Origin: Diprion similis
Lineage: Eukaryota > Arthropoda > Insecta > Hymenoptera > Diprionidae
DNA: 64,000 nucleotides
Assembly: GCF_021155765.1 (NCBI RefSeq)
Contig: NC_060112.1
Coordinates: 4,216,001-4,280,000 of the forward strand
Reading direction: 5' to 3'
The notes under the pieces are model-generated. The model was not told the origin of the DNA. It did not search any database and saw nothing but the letters and a program-made list of their open reading frames with translations. Shown here one piece after another: positions 36,901 to 48,774 of this stretch (positions are counted from its first letter, which is position 1; each line of letters opens with the position of its first letter). The translations under genes were made by a program, and so were the position numbers.

Positions 36901-39900
36901 ACGCTGCGAGTAACGAGTCAAAAGTTACAGCCAAAAAACTGCAGATTTTCATCGTCATTTCTCTGTAGTTGGTCCTACCCTTTTTTTAATGTGTTTGTTG
37001 AGTTCCTGGGGTTCCAATTAGCCAAGAAACGGTCATACAAATCAATTCGGAGTCCAGAAATTTTCGGCTCCAAAAATCGCAAAAAAAGTAAGGCTAACCC
37101 CTTTGGATTTTAGGCGAAAATTCTGACCACTTTGAAAAGTGCTGCAATTATTTCTTCAGGGCACTATTCCGACGTAATTTTGCAAGAGAAATCGATTGAT
37201 CGCAGTCCCAATACGCTGCGAGTAACGGATCAAAAGTTACAGCCAAAAAACTGCAGATTTTCATCGTCATTTCTCTGCAGTTGGTCCTACCCTTTTTTTA
37301 ATGTGTTTGTTGAGTTCCTTGGGTTCCAATTAGCCAAGAAACGGTCATACAAATCAATTCGGAGTCCAGAAATTTTCGGCTCCAAAAATCGCAAAAAAAG
37401 TAAGGCTCACCCCTTTGGATTTTTGGCGAAAATTTCGACTACTTTGAAAAGTGCTGCAATTAATTCTTTAGGGCACTATTCCGACGTAATTTTGCAAGAG
37501 AAATCGATTGATCGCAGTCCCAATACGCTGCGAGTAACGGATCAAAAGTTACAGCCAAAAAACTGCAGATTTTCATCGTCATTTCTCTGCAGTTGGTCCT
37601 ACCCTTTTTTCAATGTGTTTGTTGAGTTCCAGGGGTTCCAATTAGCCGAGAAACAGTCATACAAATCAATTCGGAGTCCAGAAATTTTCGGCTCCAAAAA
37701 TCGCAAAAAAAGTAAGGCTAACCCCTTTGGATTTTTGGCGAAAATTTTGACCACTTTGAAAAGTGCTGCAATTATTCCTTTAGGGCACTATTCCGACGTA
37801 ATTTTGCAAGAGAAATCGATTGATCGCAGTCCCAATACGCTGCGAGTAACGGATCAAAAGTTACAGCCAAAAAACGGCAGATTTTCATCGTCATTTCTCT
37901 GCAGTTGGTCCTACCCTTTTCTTAATGTGTTTGTTGAGTTCCTGGGGTTCCAATTAGCCAAGAAACGGTCATACAAATCAATTCGGAGTCCAGAAATTTT
38001 CGGCTCCAAAAATCGCAAAAAAAGTAAGGCTAACCCCTTTGGATTTTTGGCGAAAATTTCGACTACTTTGAAAAGTGCTGCAATTAATTCTTTTAGGCAC
38101 TATTCCGACGTAATTTTGCAAGAGAAATCGATTGATCGCAGTCCCAATACGCTGCGAGTAACGAGTCAAAAGTTACAGCCAAAAAACTGCAGATTTTCAT
38201 CGTCATCTCTCTGCGGTTGGTCCTACCCTTTTTTCAATGTGTTTGTTGAGTTCCAGAGGTTCCAATTAGCCGAGAAACGGTCATACAAATCAATTCGGAG
38301 TCCAGAAATTTTCGGCTCCAAAAATCGCAAAAAAAGTAAGGCTAACCCCTTTGGATTTTAGGCGAAAATTCTGACCACTTTGAAAAGTGCTGCAATTATT
38401 TCTTCAGGGCACTATTCCGACGTAATTTTGCAAGAGAAATCGATTGATCGCAGTCCCAATACGCTGCGAGTAACGGATCGAAAGTTACAGCCAAAAAACT
38501 GCAGATTTTCATCGTCATTTCTCTGCAGTTGGTCCTACCCTTTTTTCAATGTGTTTGTTGAGTTCCTGGGGTTCCAATTAGCCAAGAAACGGTCATACAA
38601 ATCAATTCGGAGTCCAGAAATTTTCGGCTCCAAAAATCGCAAAAAAAGTAAGGCTAACCCCTTTGGATTTTTGGCGAAAATTTCGACGACTTTGGAAAGT
38701 GCTGCAATTAATTCTTTAAGGCACTATTCCGACGTAATTTTGCAAGAGAAATCGATTGATCGCAGTCCCAATACGCTGCGAGTAACGGATCAAAAGTAAC
38801 AGCCAAAAAACTGCAGATTTTCATCGTCATTTCTCTGCAGTTGGTCCTACCCTTTTTTCAATGTGTTTGTTGAGTTCCAGGGGTTCCAATTAGCCGAGAA
38901 ACGGTCATACAAATCAATTCGGAGTCGAGAAATTTTCGGCTCCAAAAATCGCAAAAAAAGTAAGGCTAACCCCTTTGGATTTTTGGCGAAAATTTCGACT
39001 ACTTTGAAAAGTGCTGCAATTAATTCTTTAGGGCACCATTCCGGTGTAATTTTGCAAGAGAAATCGATTGATCGCAGTCCCAATACGCTGCGAGTAACGA
39101 GTCAAAAGTTACAGCCAAAAAACTGCAGATTTTCATCGTCATTTCTCTGCAGTTGGTCCTACCCTTTTTTCAATGTGTTTGTTGAGTTCCAGGGGTTCCA
39201 ATTAGCCGAGAAACGGTCATACAAATCAATTCGGAGTCGAGAAATTTTCGGCTCCAAAAATCGCAAAAAAAGTAAGGCTAACCCCTTTGGATTTTTGGCG
39301 AAAATTTCGACTACTTTGAAAAGTGCTGCAATTAATTCTTTGGGGCACTATTCCGACGTAATTTTGCAAGAGAAATCGATTGATCGCAGTCCGAATACGC
39401 TGCGAGTAACGAGTCAAAAGTTACAGCCAAAAAACTGCAGATTTTCATCGTCATTTCTCTGCACTTGGTCCTACCCTTTTTTAAATGTGTTTGTTGAGTT
39501 CCTGGGGTTCCAATTAGCCGAGAAACGGTCATACAAATCGATTCGGAGTCCAGAAATTTTCGGCTCCAAAAATCGCAAAAAAAGTAAGGCTAACCCCTTT
39601 GGATTTTTGGCAAAAATTTCGACTACTTTATAAAGTGCTGCAATTGATTTTTTAGGGCACCATTCCGACGTAATTTCGCAAGAGAAATCGATTGATCGCA
39701 GTCCCAATACGCTGCGAGTAACGAGTCAAAAGTTACAGCCAAAAAACTGCAGATTTTCATCGTCATTTCTCTGCAGTTCGTCCTACCCTTTTTTTAATGT
39801 GTTTGTTGAGTTCCTGGGGTTCCAATTAGCCAAGAAACGGTCATACAAATCAATTCGGAGTCCAGAAATTTTCGACTCCAAAAATCGCAAAAAAAGTAAG

Positions 39901-42830
39901 GCTAACCCCTTTGGATTTTTGGCGAAAATTTCGACTACTTTGAAAAGTGCTGCAATTAATTCTTTAGGGCACTATTCCGACGTAATTTTGCAAGAGAAAT
40001 CGATCGATCGCAGTCCCAATACGCTGCGAGTAACGAGTCAAAAGTTACAGCCAAAAAACTGCAGATTTTCATCGTCATTTCTCTGCAGTTGGTCCTACCC
40101 TTTTTTCAATGTGTTTGTTGAGTTCCAGGGGTTCCAATTAGCCGAGAAACGGTCATACAAATCAATTCGGAGTCCAGAAATTTTCGGCTCCAAAAATCGC
40201 AAAAAAAGTAAGGCCCTTTGGATTTTTGGCGAAAATTTCGACTACTTTGAAAAGTGCTGCAATTAATTCTTTAAGGCACTATTCCGACGTAATTTTGCAA
40301 GAGAAATCGATTGATCGCAGTCCCAATACGCTGCGAGTAACGGATCGAAAGTTACAGCCAAAAAACTGCAGATTTTCATCGTCATTTCTCTGCAGTTGGT
40401 CCTCCCCTTTTTTCAATGTGTTTGTTGAGTTCCAGGGGTTCCAATTAGCCGAGAAACAGTCATACAAATCAATTCGGAGTCCAGACATTTTCGGCTCCAA
40501 AAATCGCAAAAAAAAGTAAGGCTAACCCCTTTGGATTTTTGGCGAATATTTCGACCACTTTGAAAAGTGCTGCAATTATTTCTTCAGGGCACCATTCCGA
40601 CGTAATTTTGCAAGAGAAATCGATTGATCGCAGTCTCAATACGCTGCGAGTAACGGATCGAAAGTTACAGCCAAAAAACTGCAGATTTTCATCGTCATTT
40701 CTCTGCAGTTGGTCCTACCCTTTTTTCAATGTGTTTGTTGAGTTTCAGGGGTTCCAATTAGCCGAGAAACAGTCATACAAATCAATTCGGAGTCCAGAAA
40801 TTTTCGGCTCCAAAAATCGCAAAAAAAAGTAAGGCTAACCCCTTTAGATTTTTAGCGAAAATTTCGACTACTTTGAAAAGTGCTGCAATTATTTCTTCAG
40901 GGCACTATTCCGACGTAATTTTGCAAGAGAAATCGAATGATCGCAGTCCCAATACGCTGCGAGTAACGGATCAAAAGTTACAGCCAAAAAACTGCAGATT
41001 TTCATCGTCATTTCTCTGCAGTTGGTCCTACCCTTTTTTTAATGTGTTTGTTGAGTTCCTGGGGTTCCAATTAGCCAAGAAACGGTCATACAAATCAATT
41101 CGGAGTCCAGAAATTTTCGGCTCCAAAAATCGCAAAAAAAGTAAGGCTAACCCCTTTGGATTTTTGGAGAAAATTTCGACTACTTTGAAAAGTGCTGCAA
41201 TTAATTCTTTAGGGCACTATTCCGACGTAATTTTGCACGAGAAATCGATTGATCGCAGTCCCAATACGCTGCGAGTAACGAGTCAAAAGTTACAGCCAAA
41301 AAACTGCAGATTTTCATCGTCATTTCTCTGCAGTTGGTCCTACCCTTTTTTTAATGTGTTTGTTGAGTTCCTGGGGTTCCAATTAGCCAAGAAACGGTCA
41401 TACAAATCAATTCGGAGTCCAGAAATTTTCGGCTCCAAAAATCGCAAAAAAAGTAAGGCTAACCCCTTTGGATTATTGGCGAAAATTTCGACTACTTTGG
41501 AAAGTGCTGCAATTAATTCTTTAGGGCACTATTCCGACGTAATTTTGCGAGAGAAATCGATTGATCGCAGTCCCAATACGCTGCGAGTAACGAGTCAAAA
41601 GTTACAGCCAGAAAACTGCAGATTTTCATCGTCATTTCTCTGCAGTTGGTCCTACCCTTTTTTCAATGTGTTTGTTGAGTTCCTGGGGTTCCAATTAGCC
41701 AAGAAACGGTCATACAAATCAATTCGGAGTCCAGAATTTTTCGGCTCCAAAAATCGCAAAAAAAGTAAGGCTAACCCCTTTGGATTTTTGGCGAAAATTT
41801 CGACGACTTTGGAAAGTGCTGCAATTAATTCTTTAAGGCACTATTCCGACGTAATTTTGCAAGAGAAATCGATTGATCGCAGTCCCAATACGCTGCGAGT
41901 AACGGATCAAAAGTTACAGCCAAAAAACTGCAGATTTTCATCGTCATTTCTCTGCAGTTGGTCCTACCCTTTTTCCAATGTGTTTGTTGAGTTCCAGGGG
42001 TTCCAATTAGCCGAGAAACAGTCAAACAAATCAATTCGGAGTCCAGAAATTTTCGGCTTCAAAAATCGCAAAAAAAGTAAGGCTAACCCCTTCGGATTTT
42101 TGGCGAAAATTTTGACCACTTTGAAAAGTGCTGCAATTAATTCTTTAGGGCACTATTCCGACGTAATTTTGCAAGAGAAATCGATTGATCGCAGTCCCAA
42201 TACGCTGCGAGTAACGGATCAAAAGTTACAGCCAAAAAACTGCAGATTTTCATCGTCATTTCTCTGCTGTTGGTCCTACGCTTTCTTCAACGTGTTTGTT
42301 GAGTTCCTGGGGTTCCAATTAGCCAAGAAACGGTGATACAAATCAATCCGGCGACCAGAAGTTTTCGGCTCCAAAAATCGCAAAAAAAAGTAAGGCTAAC
42401 CCCTTCGGATTTTTGGCGAAAATTCTAACGACTTTGAAAAGTGCTGCAATTAATTCTTCAGGGCACTATTTTGACGTCATATTGCGACAGAAATCGATTG
42501 ACCGCAGTCCGATTGCGCTGCGGGCTACGGATCAAAAGTTGCAGCCAAAAAACGAAAGACGCAATCTCTTCACTCTTCTACTGCTGATCCTTGCGTCGTC
42601 ATTTTTCTGCTGTAGGTCCTCCGCCATTTTTGATGTTTTCTTTCGAGTTTTCGCGGGTCACATCAGACGAAAGAATTGAGACCTACAAAAAGAAGTTATG
42701 CTCTCCCCTTTGGATATTTGACGAAAATTCCGACAATGTTGATTATTGCTGGAATCAAACAATCTCCTACTATGTCAACGTAACTATGACGAAGAAATTG
42801 GTCGCGTGCAATTCTAATTCTGCATCGTTG

Positions 42831-44560
42831 ATATCAGCTATTTTACATAAATTTCAGCGATGAACTGACTTCTGTTATCAGGAACTCATTCGAGCCAAAA
42901 AGGTAGCTTAAAGACAGAGATTCAGTAATCGATTAATTTCATTTTGATGGCGTGTGCGTGCGTGCACGTTTGCTTGCTTGAGCAAGCATACGATCGCCCT
43001 CTAACATGCTACTCTCAGTCATAGTTGAAATAGCAGACAAATTCCAGAGTCAAACTACTTCTGGTATTACGGAAACATCTGAGTAGTCAAAGTAACACAA
43101 AAACAATTTTCTACTGATTATTTGTCGTGCCGATGAAATGTATCGAAATCATAATAGAAGGATTGTCCAAACGCACGCCTTGCAGAAAGATTTAAGTGGT
43201 CAATGTTGAGCTGGTTGTTCAAGATCAGGAACTTTGATAGTTTTTGCGAGTAGGGGTTGGGCGTCTCCAAAATGATCAGTAATGGCTTATATCATCCACG
43301 CTTTCATTACTCCATTACTAATTCAGAATTTTTCGGAAATTTAGGTACGCATGCGGAAGGGACCGGAAACTGATGAGTATCTGAATTCATAGTCATTCAC
43401 ATGTTTATTCTGACTCTGCAGACATTTCAATAACAAATATTTTTTCGGACGTAGTATCTCTACATAGTACTCTGATGTTAAGTATTGCAATTTAATTCAA
43501 TTCCGTAATCACTATCATGGTTGTCGAGTTCTTGCAAGGCATAATTGATCCGCAGAGCCTTTCGATGACCAATTGGATCTTGAAAAAGCAAAAAAAAAAA
43601 AAACGTAGAACATCGTCGAATCAACAGTTGATGAAATAATCAGAACATACGAACAGGTACTCGTACATACCTTCAATTGTACAAAAACATTCTATAAGTA
43701 AAGCTCATTAAGACATGCTACATATTGCTACATACGTGAAACAGAAACGATATAATTTGATTCATTTCTGAATGTATTTTTACGCAAAGGCTTGTTTAGT
43801 CCAACTAACTACTAATTTTTCATTCGGACCTTAATTCTTTAATTTTCGTGTTGATTTTTCATTTTTGCAAAGAAGTTTCATACTTGGCAGTACGGATTCT
43901 TGTTTGAAAACTTCCAAGAAGTACGGGCATCGCTGCTCGTAGTTATTTGAATTTATAGTGTCATTTTGATAGTTTATAAGTTGCAAACTAACATTAGTTG
44001 GTTTCCACATCAACGTACTTGGCGCAAGATTTTTGTACCAGCTGAGATGTTTTTGGGTGATTCGAGTATGTGCGTGTATACACAATTACACAAGTATTGC
44101 TATTTACAAGTATACACGTGTACACCCTAGTATAAGAGGAATTAAAAATGTGTAGTACAAGAAATAATAATAAACGATAAAACCAAATAAAGCCGTTTAC
44201 AAGAACAAGTTTACACAAGTGGGACCCATCCCAACGGGGTATAGCCAGCACCACACTTTATGAATCATTTTAGCGTGAATGAATAAATTGCATTACCACT
44301 ATGTCTGAGGTTAACATATATCGCTCATCGCATGTTGCAGGCAATTTCCATGTCAGTCGTGTACCGTAAATTGCCTCTAATCAGGCGCAGGCAAGCCCAG
44401 TCGTATTGCAGATGCAACGTACCAGGCGCATGGAGAACGGTAAATACTGAAACCGCGCTCCAAGCTATTGTCGCTTTTTAAATCAGAGTAAACACTGCAG
44501 TCTCCATATAACCTCAAATTATATATCTTGTTACATGTGCATTATATCTACATATTTGCC
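42831..44560. other. Intergenic region upstream of RAD18, no gene seen
   Basis: AT-rich sequence between the decayed end of the satellite and RAD18. It contains a short alternating G/T/C stretch near 42,953-42,970 followed by an 8 bp perfect hairpin (TGCTTGCT, 2-base loop, AGCAAGCA near 42,971-42,988), and an A12 run near 43,590. The RAD18 promoter must lie in its right part. No coding frame with family resemblance was found. Confidence 0.5.
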
Positions 44561-47500
44561 ATGGGACAATCTCCGGATGTTGCTTGGCCATCGGAGTATA
44601 TAGAACTAACGGTACGTTATACACAATTTTCAAATTTGTACGATGTATTCGTCTTTTGTTATGGCTTACTAATCTGCTTGGCTATACATCTAACTCAACC
44701 TGAGGTGGGTCTTAGAAATCTGTAAACAAAATTCAGAAAATTGAATCAAGCTTCAAGCTGAAATAAATAAAGTGACTCGATTCTAAGTTAATAATAACCT
44801 ATGCTATTCGATCTAATGAAAAATTTACATTTTCATAATCTTCGCAGAGGATCGACGAGCTCCTGCACTGTAGGATTTGCTACGAGTACATCGAGACTTC
44901 GGTTGTTACCCCATGCTCTCACAATTGTAAGATATTTTCTAGCAATTGATTTTGCCTATGATTTTTGTTGCTGATTTGCTTTTTAGTCTGTCCTATTATT
45001 TTGACTGTCTGTTTTTACAATTCTGTTCATCTTTCAGATTGTTCGATATGCATAAGAAAATTCTTGCATTACAAAACTCAATGTCCGGTATGTTTCGAGA
45101 ATGTGTACGAAAAAGATTTGCACCCAAATAGGATATTAGATGAATTCATGGAGTGCTATTCATCTCTGAAAGTAAAGCTCATCAGCTGTATCGATGGGGT
45201 TAAGATCAACATAAATCAAACACATCCACCTTCGTTACCCTGTGGGAAACCAGTTGCTACTAACAAGCCGGTTGAAACTCCAAAAAAGTTGTTTTCTATA
45301 AGAGTAAGGGATGAGGCTCAGCTCATGGAGACACCCAAAAAAAATATCGCTACAAGCACGAGCGAAAATACGCCAAAGATATCTTCTCTCTTCGTACCAA
45401 AAAGTGCGGACAAAAGTAAAGCCGAAACAAGCGCTGAGAGGGTGCTTTGCCCTATCTGCAGCATAGATATATTGGCAACAAAAATCAATAGGCATTTGGA
45501 CGACTGTTTGAAGAGGCAAGGATCCATGTCTCCCCCGAGACAGTACGTAGCATCTCCGTTGATTAATTAAGACTGACCATTTAGCCTGGGATCCCAGAAA
45601 GTGAACATAAATCATTGAAATATTTTTCTCATTGAAAGTCAACTGACCATTATTGTATTTTTTCTTGTTTTCAATGTCAAGTACTGATATCCTTATGCAT
45701 GGTTCTGGATTTTCATTATTTAGCACGTTGTTCTAGATCTCGTCAGAACACCTTAGAGCCAATGCCAAAATATGTTATGAATATACTGAAGGATACTCAA
45801 CTCCGCAAGCTGTTGAAGGAATATGGTTTATCAACTTCGGGAGTGCGTAAAGTGCTAGAGAAGAGATTGCAGAAATTTTCCACACTCTACAATGCAGAGA
45901 GAGACAAAATTGTTCCTAAATCTCTTCCCGAGATCGTCAGACAATGTGAGGAAGAAGAAGACGCTGAAAAAAGTGTGCAGCGGATGAACTCTTCTGGATC
46001 TGTACTTGAATCTAAGTTTATTATATCAATTTTCCATGGAGCATGAAGATTTTGTGAAATATAATCTATGTGCCAATATTTTTCTGTGTAAAAGAACAAT
46101 TCAAGTTATTTTTTTATCTCAATTTTGAGCAACAAAAGAAATAACCTTGTTCAGCTATTTGATGGTCTACTTTTAGTATCTAATTGAAATTTTTTGGACC
46201 TTGCAGTTGCTGAACATCGATCGGAAGTCAGACCCAAGCTCAATTGAAGAAGCGCAGAAGCAATATCGTACGTTTAATTTGATCCTGGGTTTTATTTTTA
46301 TTTTCTTATTGGTTTTTACATCTAACTGCATACTAAATTTCAGTGAATAAAAACAAGGATGACTATCAAAAACTGATACAGTCTATAAACAGACGTGAAA
46401 AGTCGCAAAAGAAAAAGGGAAGGTCGTTATTCAGTCGGCAGTTAGACGAGGAGAGTATGGCGACGACGTCATCGACTCCGTTGACGACTACTAGCCAGAG
46501 TCTGTTTAGTGAAAGCAACGAAAAATACGAGCCAAACTCGTCGAGCATAGATTTGAGTCAATATCTTCGGTCTGATTCAGACTCGAACATATCGTACCCG
46601 TTACAGCATTATTCACGGGATGATCCGATGCGGTTCTTAGCGTTGGAAGTATCGTCGGACAGTCAGAATTCTCCTGTTAAAGTCGAAAGCTCATTGTTGC
46701 CAGAAAGGAAACTCCAAACCCCGGTAGATCCGGACTGGAAGAGACATTCAGCGTCTGAAAATTCATGTGCTATTGTCTCGTCAAATCCGTCCTGGATCAG
46801 TGGCTCACCAGTATTTCAGTCGAGCCGCAACGAGAACAACTTGATACCAACGACGATAATCAAAGAAGGCGGTGGGTCGAAAAGCGACATTTTTGATGCT
46901 AGCACCGAGGACAACCTCAGCGACAATTGCAATGATGAACACAGAAGTGCAATGATCAGATCGAAGAAGTTTATTCGAAAATCGCACAAACAGTGGAAGA
47001 GAACAAAGACTGGTATCGGAGGCCAATCTGAAACGGATTCTGAAACCGATGTGGAGACCACGAGACAAAGGTCTTCTGCAAAAATTCAGAAGGGAGTATC
47101 GCCAGAAACTGATAACGGTGCGTAGGCAGGAGAAAATTTACACGGTTAAATGATCTAAAAAAATGACGTCTTGAATTCTCGCACTTCTTCAACTTTCAAT
47201 CCCATTTTTGTATCCTGGTAAAATTTATTGAGAATCTGTTTCGCAGGAAGCTTTGATAGCGATATTACAAAAACGCGAGACGTGATTCTGGATGTCGGCG
47301 AGCCGAGCTACGACGGCGGAAATCTGAGTAGCTCAAAGATGGACAAAGAAAATTCGGAAAAAACTGAGGTCGAAGTCGTTCGACGGTCATCTAGAAAAAG
47401 AAGCCAGATTTCGTATGCTACTGTTTCAAAAGTTCCTAAGATACTCGAGAAGAAAGGCAAACGAAAGAAAGTGCTTGATGAACAACGATCCAACGTTGTT

Positions 47501-47623
47501 GATGACGTTAGTGACACGTTGGATGTTCCCATTCCAACGAGTGCAGATTCTAAAACTGAGAACACGGTCGATCAGTTGGCAATTGCTCCAAAAAGATCGC
47601 TGCGAAAACGAACTAACCGGTGA
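44561..47623 (+). CDS. Rad18: RAD18 E3 ubiquitin ligase (DNA damage tolerance)
   Basis: RAD18 pairs with the E2 RAD6 to mono-ubiquitinate PCNA at stalled replication forks and so opens the way to translesion synthesis. Exons: 44561-44611, 44848-44926, 45038-45542, 45737-46001, 46207-46267, 46344-47117 and 47247-47623, 703 aa with consistent phases. A C3HC4 RING uses Cys25, Cys28, Cys40, His42, Cys45, Cys48, Cys59 and Cys62. A UBZ4 zinc finger uses Cys181, Cys184, His196 and Cys200. A SAP-type DNA-binding motif lies at about 224-262 (LRKLLKEYGLSTSG). The region after 330 is long, Ser/Thr-rich, acidic and low in complexity. The C-terminus is basic (RRSSRKR, KKGKRKK, RSLRKRTNR) and probably holds nuclear signals. 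The chosen ATG has a strong context (GCCATGG) and fits the family N-terminus; an upstream in-frame codon at 44,528 would add residues with no family support. The exon 4 donor (GTACTT) is the least certain splice site. Confidence 0.93.
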
Positions 47624-48409
47624 AGTTTAAAAGATAGGATGTCTAGTTTGTGTGACGTGTGTTTATAGTAATATATTTATAATCAAGATAAGGTATTCAA
47701 ATTCAAGTAAATAAGTAAAAGGACTGTAAAATAACGGAATTAAATTGGTTACTTCGATATTCGACTGACCTATTCATTCTTTCTGAAAGATTTACTTACA
47801 TATATGCTAACTGGTTACAATTTCCTAAAAAATGTGGCCGCGAACTAGAGCAACATGGTATTTCGCTAATTTCTTATTTCGTCGTATGAAGTCGATATAA
47901 CGTAAAATATATTACATGATAAAGACTTTATTTTATAGTTAAATCCGATCACCACTCAGATTTTGTGACCAGCTATATATGGCGTTATTAAATGAAATAA
48001 ACTATTCCGAATTCCAAGCGTCCTAGTTAAATCCAATTCCTCTTCCGAATCACTGCGATATGTGAATTCAGAAAAAAGTCAATAGATCTAATTGGATCCA
48101 AATTTTGGTAATTTCGAGTATGCGCGTCACAGGACCTTTAACATAGGCCTGTGTATAAGTTACAGCTCGAAAAAAAGTCGACCGACAATAAGGAAGACGG
48201 AAATATCGGAATGCAAGCAGGTATATATGCACAATGTCCTATGATACGCGTACTCGAAATGATTGGTGTAATTTGTAGATCTTAATTGAATCTATTAGTC
48301 ATATTATTAAAAATTCAGAGATTTAAAAATTGTCTGAAAAAATTACCTTTGGAGTTGGTATAATTATACTGGAATTAATTACTTTATTGAATATATATAT
48401 CTGAAGGGT
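47624..48409. other. Intergenic between RAD18 and Spag1, no gene seen
   Basis: AT-rich DNA that should hold the RAD18 3' UTR in its left part and part of the Spag1 promoter in its right part. No further open frame with family resemblance or larger repeat was noticed. Confidence 0.5.
47996..48001 (+). promoter_or_regulatory. Candidate RAD18 polyadenylation signal
   Basis: AATAAA about 370 bases after the RAD18 stop, on the coding strand and the first exact match seen there. Assigned by position only. Confidence 0.4.
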
Positions 48410-48528
48410 TCTATGAATCTGATCGCTCAGCGCTTGCAGATAGGCAACCGGAACTGTATTTTAAATATGTTGGGATGCAGATGCGATTTCGGTTGCCTAT
48501 TTGCTGGCGCTGAGTGGCAAGGTTCAAG
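48410..48528. other. miRNA-like hairpin upstream of Spag1
   Basis: The left arm 48426-48453 (CTCAGCGCTTGCAGATAGG then CAACCGGAA) pairs with the right arm 48487-48515 (TTTCGGTTGCC then TATTTGCTGGCGCTGAG). Folded as RNA the stem has one mismatch and a few G-U pairs. The loop is about 33 bases (48454-48486). Weaker pairing extends outward on both sides for about 12 more positions. The size suits a pre-miRNA, but a small fold-back element or a regulatory palindrome would look the same. It lies about 250 bases upstream of the Spag1 start codon. Confidence 0.45.
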
Positions 48529-48774
48529 TATCCATCCATACAGGTAGTTATATAGATGAGACTAGATAGAGATAAAATTTGGATATAACTAGATATACTC
48601 ATTTCTTCCCGGGAATTGCTGCTGGCTATCGAACAAACGTGTCCGAACATCGTGCACGAGCGATAAACAAGTTCGGGGTAGTCATAGAAACGCGGGGTAA
48701 TCAAAAGCGGTAGAAATCGAGTAAACGCGGAAATCTTGGCGCAGTTTAGCGCAGAAAACGACGGTGTTGAAATA

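Larger units (their letters stand above)
11100..42830. repeat. Satellite array, 312 bp monomer, about 100 head-to-tail copies
   Basis: A landmark such as GGCTAACCCCTTTGG recurs every 312 bases (for example 11,202, 11,514, 12,137, 12,449) up to 42,394. The span divides into 100 intervals with only one- or few-base changes, mostly in the A6-A8 run just before the landmark and one small deletion near 40,215. All copies are in the same orientation. The central monomers are very similar. Those at the left edge (11,100-11,850) and right edge (42,280-42,830) are much more diverged, and one right-edge monomer has an insertion of about 30 bases near 42,555-42,595. This is normal satellite behaviour. 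One frame lacks stops through the monomer, so frames of up to 1,003 codons appear (21,204-24,215). Copies differ mainly by amino-acid-changing substitutions, some carry a TGG-to-TAG stop, and A-run length changes shift the frame. I therefore do not annotate it as coding. Confidence 0.97.

Noticed and set aside
11100-42830. CRISPR array or other prokaryotic repeat system
   Set aside because: There is no repeat-spacer pattern; the entire 312 bp unit repeats, and the flanking genes are spliced animal genes.
11100-42830. Centromere call for the satellite
   Set aside because: Array size and monomer length would allow it, but normal genes lie within 2 kb on both sides and no centromere-protein data can be read from sequence.
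44528-44560. Earlier RAD18 start at 44,528
   Set aside because: It would add hydrophobic residues absent from the family, while the ATG at 44,561 has a strong context and aligns with the known N-terminus.
45543-45570. RAD18 ending at the in-frame stop at 45,568
   Set aside because: A GTACGT donor at 45543 splices in phase to an exon that encodes the expected SAP motif, so the stop is intronic.
48736-48774. Spag1 start at the TTG at 48,736
   Set aside because: TTG is not an expected start; the in-frame ATG at 48,775 is used.
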